A stretch of DNA of 7,365 nt from Propionibacteriaceae bacterium. GTDB lineage: Bacteria; Actinomycetota; Actinomycetes; Propionibacteriales; Propionibacteriaceae. Shown here piece by piece: positions 1-4,528 of this stretch. Positions within the stretch are counted from its first letter, which is position 1, and each line of letters starts with the position of its first letter. The DNA lies in assembly GCA_003158895.1 (NCBI GenBank), contig PMLO01000083.1, positions 6,988 to 14,352 on the forward strand, in the 5' to 3' direction. The notes beneath the pieces were generated by a model. That model saw only the letters and a program-made list of their open reading frames with translations, searched no databases and was not told where the DNA came from. The translations under genes and the position numbers were made by a program.

Positions 1-447
1 GTGCACAACGGCATCGAGTACGGGCTCATGGCCGCGTACGCCGAGGGGCTCAACATCCTCAAGAGCGCCAACGTCGGTTCCACCGCGCGCGACGCGGACG
101 CCGAGACGGCCCCGCTCGAGCATCCCGAGCACTACATGTACGACATCGATGTCGCGCAGGTCGCCGAGGTCTGGCGACGTGGCAGCGTGGTCCAGTCGTG
201 GCTGCTCGACCTCACCGCCGCCGCGATGGCCACCGACCCCGACCTCGACGGTTTCGCCGGACGAGTCTCCGACTCCGGCGAGGGGCGATGGACCACGATG
301 GCGGCCATCGACGAGGGCGTACCCGCGCCTGTACTGGCGTCGGCCCTGTTCTCCCGCTTCTCGTCCCGCGACCAGGACCTGTACGCCGATCGCGTCCTGT
401 CCGCCATGCGCAAGCAGTTCGGCGGGCACGACGAGAAGAAGGCGTGA
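1..447 (+). CDS. gnd: 6-phosphogluconate dehydrogenase, decarboxylating (C-terminal part, 5' end cut by window)
   Basis: This enzyme oxidatively decarboxylates 6-phosphogluconate to ribulose 5-phosphate in the cytosolic pentose phosphate pathway, making NAD(P)H. The frame is open from base 1. The first codon, GTG, is an internal valine, not a start: it begins VHNGIEYG, the end of the family's catalytic K-M-V-H-N-G-I-E-Y-G motif, so the Rossmann domain and catalytic lysine lie outside the window. Visible are the helical C-terminal domain motifs RRGSVVQSWLLDL (about residues 59-71), VSDSGEGRW (89-97) and the ending FSSRDQDLYADRVLSAMRKQFGGH. The SDSGEGRW signature and the short C-terminus match the roughly 300-residue GntZ/YqeC-type short form rather than the 470-residue enterobacterial form. 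It converges on the leftward gene ending at 473, with 25 bp between the two stops and no obvious terminator hairpin. Family assignment is very secure; cofactor preference cannot be read from this fragment. Confidence 0.95.
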   Translation: MHNGIEYGLMAAYAEGLNILKSANVGSTARDADAETAPLEHPEHYMYDIDVAQVAEVWRRGSVVQSWLLDLTAAAMATDPDLDGFAGRVSDSGEGRWTTMAAIDEGVPAPVLASALFSRFSSRDQDLYADRVLSAMRKQFGGHDEKKA

Positions 448-472
448 CGCGAAATGCCCCGGGCGCGAGCGA

Positions 473-901
473 TCAGATGCCCGACAGGCCCTTGCGGCCG
501 AGGACACCGATGACCGCTCCGAGGGCGAGTATCCGCAGAGAGTTGAACAGCGCTCCGATGAGGAAGTAGCGCCAGGGATCGTTGATGGTGGTGAGGAACT
601 TCGCCGGTACTTCGATGACCAGGGTGACGATCGCCAAAGCGACGCCGCTCAGCATCAGGGAAGCGGTGACGGGACTGAGCCCCATCTCGAAGAAGCGGAC
701 CACGGGGTAAGCCACGCAGACTCCGATAGCCAGTCCCCCGAGGATGGCCTCGAGGAGCATCGGGAGGTACGGGATCGACAGGGCGGATCGGTACTCCGCG
801 GCGAGGGGAGTCAACGAGATGGCGAGATTGGTGAGCCAGAATCCCGCAGCCCCACCGAGCGCCAGCAAGGACGCGCGTCCCCAGACGCCAGTTCGGGTCA
901 T
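473..901 (-). CDS. Four-helix integral membrane protein of unknown function
   Basis: A 142-residue hydrophobic protein I cannot assign to a named family. Four membrane segments are visible at about residues 10-31, 44-68, 75-98 and 111-134. A short loop with the charged/aromatic motif EVPAKFLTTINDPWRYF (97-113) precedes the last helix, and the C-terminus is short and basic (GRKGLSGI). No signal-peptide cleavage site or catalytic motif is evident. The ATG at 901 is chosen because it overlaps the stop of the upstream gene as ATGA, and an AAGGGA ribosome-binding site lies about 8 nt before it. The same frame stays open to 1306, but that extension lies wholly inside the upstream membrane-protein gene. 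Translational coupling to the DUF4386 gene and the shared TetR-regulated promoter suggest the two products work in one membrane process. Substrate and role are unknown. Confidence 0.85.
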   Translation of the reverse strand: MTRTGVWGRASLLALGGAAGFWLTNLAISLTPLAAEYRSALSIPYLPMLLEAILGGLAIGVCVAYPVVRFFEMGLSPVTASLMLSGVALAIVTLVIEVPAKFLTTINDPWRYFLIGALFNSLRILALGAVIGVLGRKGLSGI

Positions 902-1617
902 CGCAGGGTCCCTTCGACAACGCGATCCTTCGTGGGGGTCGCAGCCTTCACGCCACGAATGACGAGCCACAACGCAAGCCCGACCTCGGCGACAAGACTC
1001 ACCGCCGTCCCAGGCACCTTGATCCCTGGGTAGGCCGGCAGCACGAGACCCTGAACCACCCAGACCATCTCGCCGACCCCGTCGAGGAGGAGCAGAACGC
1101 CGAGGAACCGCGGCAGGAACCGGGACTTCCAGACGAGGTATCCGAGCGGGAACAGCCACGTGCCGTAGAACAGCTGGGCTGTGACGAAACCCACCCGGTA
1201 CGTGGTGATGGCGATCAGGGCCGATGCCTCCGCGGATGTCGCAGGCGGGATCGGCTGGCCACTGCCTATGAGCATGGCCGGGACGAGCTGGAGCAGGCTC
1301 GCACACTGCACTGCCACTCCCACCGCGTTGAGAAGCAGGAACAGCAACGCGAGCTCACGGTTCACCGGTCGCAGCAGGACGAACAGCCCCCACGCGGCCA
1401 TGAGGAACAGGAAGCCCGAGACCAACGCGACCATCAGGCCGATCCGGAACGACATCAGGTCCGTGGTGATGGAGCGGTAGATCTGCTGGGCATCGCCGAG
1501 CCCGATGTGGCCTAAGGCATCGGCCAGCACGGACGTCACCATGAACGCCAGGTACAACCCGCCCGTGGTCCTGGCCACAGTGCCAGGGGCTACACGGTCG
1601 GTGATCTCGAATGACAT
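898..1617 (-). CDS. DUF4386-type integral membrane protein
   Basis: A 239-residue membrane protein with about six hydrophobic segments (near residues 16-36, 57-82, 88-114, 132-163, 167-192, 203-224) and a charged C-terminal tail. The N-terminal ARTTGGLYLAFMV, the FRIGLMVAL segment, LLRPVNRELALLF after helix 2, and GTWLFPLGYLVWKSRFLPRFLGVLLLLDG in helices 4-5 fit the DUF4386 family, whose biochemical role is not established. The ATG at 1617 is preferred because GGAG lies 6 nt upstream; an in-frame ATG at 1707 falls inside the operator/promoter and would add a non-membrane N-terminus rich in charged and polar residues. It is the first gene of a two-gene leftward operon, overlapping the next gene by 4 bp. 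It is divergent from a TetR gene, with a promoter embracing two palindromic operators, so it is probably inducible by that regulator's ligand. Confidence 0.85.
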   Translation of the reverse strand: MSFEITDRVAPGTVARTTGGLYLAFMVTSVLADALGHIGLGDAQQIYRSITTDLMSFRIGLMVALVSGFLFLMAAWGLFVLLRPVNRELALLFLLLNAVGVAVQCASLLQLVPAMLIGSGQPIPPATSAEASALIAITTYRVGFVTAQLFYGTWLFPLGYLVWKSRFLPRFLGVLLLLDGVGEMVWVVQGLVLPAYPGIKVPGTAVSLVAEVGLALWLVIRGVKAATPTKDRVVEGTLR

Positions 1618-1637
1618 TGCACGCTCCGATTCCTCAC

Positions 1638-1655
1638 GGCTGTCGAGTGACAGCC
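1638..1655 (-). other. Perfect 7-bp stem-loop in the 5' UTR of the membrane operon
   Basis: GGCTGTC (1638-1644) and GACAGCC (1649-1655) are perfect inverted repeats around a 4-nt loop. On the leftward transcript the hairpin falls between the downstream operator and the ribosome-binding region, about 20 nt before the start codon. It could stabilise the mRNA 5' end or tune translation; no function is shown by the sequence. Confidence 0.5.
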
Positions 1656-1656
1656 T

Positions 1657-1675
1657 AGGTGTACTGCGTACACCT
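1657..1675. promoter_or_regulatory. TetR-type operator, promoter-proximal downstream copy
   Basis: The 19-bp dyad AGGTGTACTGCGTACACCT has perfect 8-bp arms around TGC. It lies at about +5 to +23 of the predicted leftward transcript, where a bound repressor would block early elongation or open-complex formation. It differs from the other copy at one base in the centre. The preceding base pair is also shared, so each site reads CTAGGTGTAC. Confidence 0.8.
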
Positions 1676-1685
1676 CTGGATATCG

Positions 1686-1714
1686 AGACTAGGTGTACTG
1701 TGTACACCTGTCAA
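1686..1714 (-). promoter_or_regulatory. Promoter of the leftward membrane-protein operon
   Basis: Read on the minus strand, a perfect -35 box TTGACA (1714-1709) is followed by exactly 17 nt and a TAGTCT -10 element (1691-1686) fitting the actinobacterial TANNNT pattern. Transcription would start near 1679, giving a 5' UTR of about 60 nt before the ATG at 1617. The spacer is almost exactly filled by the second 19-bp palindrome. The start site is predicted, not measured. Confidence 0.65.
1691..1709. promoter_or_regulatory. TetR-type operator between -35 and -10
   Basis: The 19-bp dyad AGGTGTACTGTGTACACCT has perfect 8-bp arms around TGT. It spans the whole spacer of the leftward promoter, sharing one base with each hexamer, so binding here would exclude RNA polymerase. 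Its centre (1700) is 34 bp from the centre of the first copy (1666), a little over three helical turns. Its right edge is 48 bp from the TetR start codon, so autoregulation is likely. Confidence 0.82.
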
Positions 1715-1734
1715 TGGTCGAACCCGCCCGACCA
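1715..1734 (+). other. Short dyad in the TetR leader
   Basis: TGGTCG (1715-1720) and CGACCA (1729-1734) form a perfect 6-bp inverted repeat with an 8-nt loop, between the second operator and the TetR ribosome-binding site. If transcribed, it would be a modest leader hairpin. It does not resemble the AGGTGTAC operator arms. Its significance is uncertain. Confidence 0.3.
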
Positions 1735-1757
1735 ACTCGAAGCAGAGGTGAGCACCA

Positions 1758-2495
1758 TTGGGAACACCCATCAGTGAGCCGACACCGGTGCGTCGCGCGA
1801 CCCTCAGCCGCGAGCGCGTTCTCCAGACCGCCATGGCGTACGCCGACGCCCAGGGCATCGATGCCCTGAGCATGCGCCGCCTCGCTCAGGAGCTGGACGT
1901 GGTGCCGATGGCTCTGTACAAGCACGTCGCAGGAAAGGAAGACCTTCTCGACGGCATGATCGAGGTCGTTGTGGGTGAGATCATCGGCGCGACCGCAACA
2001 GGGTTCTGGAAGCAGGATGTCCGCGAACGCATCCTGTCTGCGCGGAAGACCCTCGTTCGACATCAGTGGTCGCGAACCGTACTCGAGTCCCGCTCAGCCA
2101 TGACCCCGGCGATGCTGGACTACCTCGACTCGCTGACGGGGCTGTTCATCGACGGAGGTCTCTCCGTCGATCTGACGCACCACGTGATGCACGCCCTCGG
2201 CAACCGCATGTGGGGCTTCAGTCAGGAACTCTTCGCCGCCACCCCGCGGTCGGACACGTCGTCCTTCACTGCCCAGAGGGACGCCCTCCCCAGACAACAT
2301 CCTCACCTCGCGCAGATCGCGATGGCCGCCGCACATGCTGGCTCCGACGCACGACTCGGGCCGGGATGCGATGACCAGTTCGAGTTCGAGTTCGCACTCG
2401 ACGTGGTCCTGGACGGAGCCGAGATCCTCCACGCGCAGCACTGGACCTCAGCTCCGCGAACGTCGTCCGGCCCCCGTGACATCCGTCCTCGCTAG
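1758..2495 (+). CDS. TetR/AcrR-family transcriptional regulator
   Basis: A 245-residue cytosolic DNA-binding repressor. The N-terminal TetR domain (about 14-75) shows LSRERVLQTAMAYADAQGID, then the helix-turn-helix LSMRRLAQELDVVPMALYKHV (37-57) and KEDLLDGMIEVVV. The remainder fits the larger TetR_C_1-like ligand-binding domain, and the helix FEFALDVVLDGAEILHA (210-226) near the end is typical of that group. TTG at 1758 is chosen as start because an AGAGGTGAG ribosome-binding site (1744-1752) sits just upstream and an in-frame stop at 1749 excludes anything longer; the next in-frame start, GTG at 1788, lacks a good site. The last 15 residues are polar and probably disordered. It is divergent from the membrane operon, and twin palindromes in the shared gap are its likely operators. 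The ligand is unknown. Confidence 0.9.
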   Translation: MGTPISEPTPVRRATLSRERVLQTAMAYADAQGIDALSMRRLAQELDVVPMALYKHVAGKEDLLDGMIEVVVGEIIGATATGFWKQDVRERILSARKTLVRHQWSRTVLESRSAMTPAMLDYLDSLTGLFIDGGLSVDLTHHVMHALGNRMWGFSQELFAATPRSDTSSFTAQRDALPRQHPHLAQIAMAAAHAGSDARLGPGCDDQFEFEFALDVVLDGAEILHAQHWTSAPRTSSGPRDIRPR

Positions 2496-2734
2496 GCCGC
2501 CGCGTCCGGTTAGCCTTGGGCGTGGCATGCATCCCCAGATGTTTCGCGATGAGCATCCTGCACCTGGGAGGCAGGCCTCGGATCGAGGGCGGGGGCTGGG
2601 CGCCGTTCCCCGGACACACCCCGTCAGTACCGAACGTCAGCTGCCGGGTGGCGGGATCCATCCGAACTCCTGGTCGCCATCGGCACGCCCCGGGGGCTCC
2701 TCCGACTGTCGACGCCACGGCCGCGATCGCGCGG

Positions 2735-2784
2735 CTTAAGAGGCGTACAAACCTTAAGTCGAATACATCTGAATTAGGTGTTCC
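2735..2784. promoter_or_regulatory. AT-rich upstream island with paired CTTAAG palindromes
   Basis: This 50-bp stretch is 40% GC by count, against GC-rich surroundings. It contains two CTTAAG palindromes (2735-2740 and 2753-2758) separated by 12 nt, so they act as both direct and inverted repeats. Such a low-GC patch upstream of a surface-polysaccharide operon is a natural place for a promoter, an activator site or a nucleoid protein of the Lsr2 type. That role is inferred from position and composition only. Confidence 0.4.
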
Positions 2785-2871
2785 CTTCCGGGCCACCTAC
2801 GGGCATACTTTGCCTCAGAAACGGACGTGGTTGGTAGCTTTGGGGGGCGGCCACACGTCAAGCCTCCTGGC

Positions 2872-2897
2872 GCGTTGCCCCCGTTTAGGGGGGACGC
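2872..2897 (+). promoter_or_regulatory. Leader hairpin covering the ribosome-binding site of the phosphotransferase gene
   Basis: CCCCC (2878-2882), loop GTTTA (2883-2887) and GGGGG (2888-2892) form a 5-bp all-GC stem. GCGT (2872-2875) and ACGC (2894-2897) extend it across a small internal mismatch, right up to the ATG at 2898. The right arm AGGGGGG (2887-2893) is the only candidate Shine-Dalgarno sequence, so folding would hide it. Upstream runs can compete: GGGGGC (2843-2848) can pair with GCCCCC (2877-2882), and CCTCCT (2863-2868) can pair with AGGGGG (2887-2892) through one G-U pair. The alternatives suggest translational control, but none is proven. Confidence 0.5.
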
Positions 2898-4361
2898 ATG
2901 ACTGCCGTGGAGCTGGGACAGCAACGTAACGCCCTCGCGGTCACGTGGACACTGTCCCGCAACCGTACAAAGTCTATTCACACACTGGTGCTGATCCTCA
3001 GCGACACGCTCGCGATCCTTGCTGCCACAGCGTTCGCTGTGGTGGGTCGGGACAGACTCCTGTTCTTGGATCCGGCACCGCGTCTCCTCGGGAGCATCCT
3101 CCCCATCGCCGCACTGATCGTCGGCCTGTGGCTCACCTTGCTGGCGATGGTCGGCGCGTATCAGATCGAGAAGGTCGGGGTAGGCAGCGCCGAGTTCAAC
3201 GCAGTCCTGATGGGCACCTTCTTCGCCGCCGGGGCGCTAGGAGTCACCGCGTACCTCACGGGGTACGACCTTTCGCGAGGCTTCTTCGTCCTGCTCTTCC
3301 TGGCGGGACTGCCCCTGCTCCTCGCGGAGCGGCACTTCACCCGCCGCCTGGTCCACATCTTGCGCTCCAAGGGGAGGCTGTGCGCGCCAGTGCTTCTGGT
3401 CGGCGATCACCAGCACGTGGACGAGATCGCCACGGTCCTCCAGCGGGCCACGTACCTCGGCTACCACGTGATCGGCGTCCTGAGCCCGACTCCTGCGGAC
3501 GAGCAGACTCCTGGTGGTCTTCCGGTACTCGGCTCGCTCGATGACATCCTGCCTGCGCTCCAGGTAACAGCTGCCCAGGCAGTCATTTTCACGGACGGGG
3601 CACTCCCGTCTGGCAGTGCCTTCAACCGGCTGGCCCGCCAGCTCGAGGACCAGGACGCTCAGCTCGTCGTCGTCCCGGGGCTCACTGACGTGTCGGCGGC
3701 GCGGATGAACCTGCGGCCCGTGGGCGGGCTCCCGCTGGTGTACGTGGAGAGTCCCCGTGCACTGCTCGCCATGCGTTGGAGCAAGCGCCTGTTCGACGTT
3801 GTTGGCGCTGCTGTGGCGCTCCTGCTCGCCGCACCAGTGATGGCGGTCATCGCCCTCGCCATCAAGCTCGAGGACCACGGACCCGTCGTCTTCAAGCAGG
3901 TACGAGTGGGGCTCAAAGGCGAGACCTTCCACTTCTACAAGTTCCGGTCCATGACCGTGGATGCTGAGCAGCGCCTCCTCGAGCTCAAGAGCGAGCACTG
4001 TGGGGTCCTGTTCAAGATCAAGGCCGACCCCCGGGTCACCCGCGTCGGGCGATGCATCCGGCGGCTGTCGCTCGACGAGCTGCCGCAGCTGTTGAATGTC
4101 CTGAAGGGTCAGATGAGCCTCGTCGGGCCGAGGCCTGCACTTCCCCGGGAGGTTGCTCAGTACCAGCAGGACGTACATCGCCGGCTGGACGTTCGCCCTG
4201 GTCTGACCGGCCTCTGGCAGGTGTCGGGCCGGTCCGACCTGTCGTGGGACGACACGGTACGGCTGGACCTGTACTACGTCGACAACTGGTCGTTGCTCCA
4301 GGACCTCATGATCCTGACCCGCACCGTAGGAGCGGTCCTTAACTCTCGAGGAGCCTATTGA
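2898..4361 (+). CDS. Polyprenyl-phosphate sugar-1-phosphate transferase (exopolysaccharide initiating enzyme)
   Basis: This membrane enzyme transfers a sugar-1-phosphate from a nucleotide sugar to a polyprenyl-phosphate carrier on the cytoplasmic face, the first committed step of exopolysaccharide or capsule assembly. The 487-residue length matches the large WbaP/CpsE-like form. Four N-terminal membrane segments lie at about 28-50, 64-86, 103-121 and 127-143. A Rossmann-like CoA_binding_3 domain (about 163-285) includes VLLVGD. A further membrane segment follows KRLFDVVGA (296-304), and the C-terminal Bac_transf domain runs to the end. Family motifs are intact: FYKFRSM (346-352), RRLSLDELPQLLNVLKGQMSLVGPRPA (388-414) with the D393-E394 catalytic dyad, and DVRPGLTGLWQVSGRS (431-446). 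The ATG at 2898 follows AGGGGGG by 4 nt. The substrate sugar cannot be read from the sequence; UDP-glucose, galactose or an N-acetylated sugar are all possible. Confidence 0.95.
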   Translation: MTAVELGQQRNALAVTWTLSRNRTKSIHTLVLILSDTLAILAATAFAVVGRDRLLFLDPAPRLLGSILPIAALIVGLWLTLLAMVGAYQIEKVGVGSAEFNAVLMGTFFAAGALGVTAYLTGYDLSRGFFVLLFLAGLPLLLAERHFTRRLVHILRSKGRLCAPVLLVGDHQHVDEIATVLQRATYLGYHVIGVLSPTPADEQTPGGLPVLGSLDDILPALQVTAAQAVIFTDGALPSGSAFNRLARQLEDQDAQLVVVPGLTDVSAARMNLRPVGGLPLVYVESPRALLAMRWSKRLFDVVGAAVALLLAAPVMAVIALAIKLEDHGPVVFKQVRVGLKGETFHFYKFRSMTVDAEQRLLELKSEHCGVLFKIKADPRVTRVGRCIRRLSLDELPQLLNVLKGQMSLVGPRPALPREVAQYQQDVHRRLDVRPGLTGLWQVSGRSDLSWDDTVRLDLYYVDNWSLLQDLMILTRTVGAVLNSRGAY

Positions 4362-4434
4362 TCCAGGCACAACGTGCGCTTAGGACTTGAGCACGCCCAC
4401 GTTCTCTGCTCTATCCCGCGGAGACGCGAACAAC

Positions 4435-4440
4435 TAGCAT
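4435..4440 (+). promoter_or_regulatory. Possible -10 element upstream of the oxidoreductase operon
   Basis: TAGCAT in the gap between the phosphotransferase and oxidoreductase genes fits the actinobacterial TANNNT pattern and matches four of six consensus bases. No good -35 hexamer sits 16-19 nt upstream, so this is a weak candidate. A start near 4447 would give a leader of about 80 nt carrying the hairpin at 4462-4499. Transcription may equally read through from the upstream gene. Confidence 0.25.
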
Positions 4441-4461
4441 GCACAACACCTGTGGGGGGAT

Positions 4462-4499
4462 GGACATGGCTGGGGCCATTAGCGTTCCAGCCGGTGTCC
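4462..4499 (+). other. Long leader hairpin ahead of the oxidoreductase gene
   Basis: GGACA-T-GGCTGG (4462-4473) pairs with CCAGCC-GG-TGTCC (4487-4499): 11 base pairs in two blocks with a small 1x2 internal loop and a 13-nt apical loop. No T-run follows, so it is not a canonical intrinsic terminator. It could still act as a processing or attenuation structure between the first gene and the sugar-nucleotide genes. It overlaps a possible 13-codon leader ORF. Confidence 0.5.
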
Positions 4500-4507
4500 G
4501 TGCCTGA
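4466..4507 (+). CDS. Possible 13-residue leader peptide
   Basis: ATG at 4466 opens MAGAISVPAGVRA and ends at TGA 4505-4507, 21 nt before the start codon of the oxidoreductase gene. A GGGGGGA run (4454-4460) lies 5 nt upstream and could serve as a ribosome-binding site; an alternative ATG at 4460 would add two residues. The ORF lies almost entirely within the hairpin at 4462-4499, so its translation would unfold it. ORFs this short occur often by chance, and the peptide has no run of a regulatory amino acid as in classic attenuators. Confidence 0.2.
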   Translation: MAGAISVPAGVRA

Positions 4508-4528
4508 CTCGACTCGAGGAGGAAGGGC

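Larger units (their letters stand above)
2496..2897. other. Non-coding region between the TetR gene and the polysaccharide locus
   Basis: About 400 bp with no open frame that looks like a real protein; the frames that are open show no recognisable domain and a composition expected of GC-rich noise. From 2496 to about 2730 I see nothing definite: no clear terminator after the TetR stop, only small dyads such as GAGGC-AG-GCCTC at 2568-2579. From 2735 to 2784 the GC content drops to 40%, with two CTTAAG sites 18 bp apart. The segment from 2824 to 2897 is rich in competing G-run and C-run pairings. The promoter of the phosphotransferase gene presumably lies here, but no convincing -35/-10 pair stands out. 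Confidence 0.7.

Noticed and set aside
1..447. 6-phosphogluconate dehydrogenase next to a polysaccharide locus as in enterobacterial O-antigen regions
   Set aside because: The gene is separated from the polysaccharide genes by the unrelated TetR/membrane module and is of the short GntZ type. The resemblance is probably coincidental.
448..472. Bidirectional terminator between the converging 6-phosphogluconate dehydrogenase and membrane-protein genes
   Set aside because: The 25-bp gap contains only CCCGGG-type short dyads and no stem followed by a T-run on either strand.
2266..2796. Minus-strand frame of 176 codons (and a 137-codon plus-strand frame at 2516-2929) in the gap after the TetR gene
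   Set aside because: No recognisable domain, Arg/Pro/Gly-rich composition typical of noise in GC-rich DNA, and they overlap the end of the TetR gene or the start of the phosphotransferase gene. No support for a pseudogene either.
2810..2840. Promoter TTGCCT ... TAGCTT upstream of the phosphotransferase gene
   Set aside because: The boxes match only partially and the spacing is 19 nt. It would also start transcription inside the G-rich leader structure. Too weak to call.
2851..2870. c-di-GMP (GEMM-I) riboswitch suggested by GTCAAGCCTCC resembling the GEMM core ACGCAAAGCCTCC
   Set aside because: The remaining conserved parts of the GEMM aptamer, including the upstream CACGCACAGGGCAAACC block and the paired stems in order, are not present.
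3237..4370. 377-codon minus-strand frame opposite the phosphotransferase gene
   Set aside because: Same reason: the plus strand carries all Bac_transf motifs, and the antisense product is low-complexity and charged without family features.
4366..4377. GCAC-AAC-GTGC hairpin just after the phosphotransferase stop as a terminator
   Set aside because: Only a 4-bp stem with a 3-nt loop and no T-run; too weak to be a terminator.
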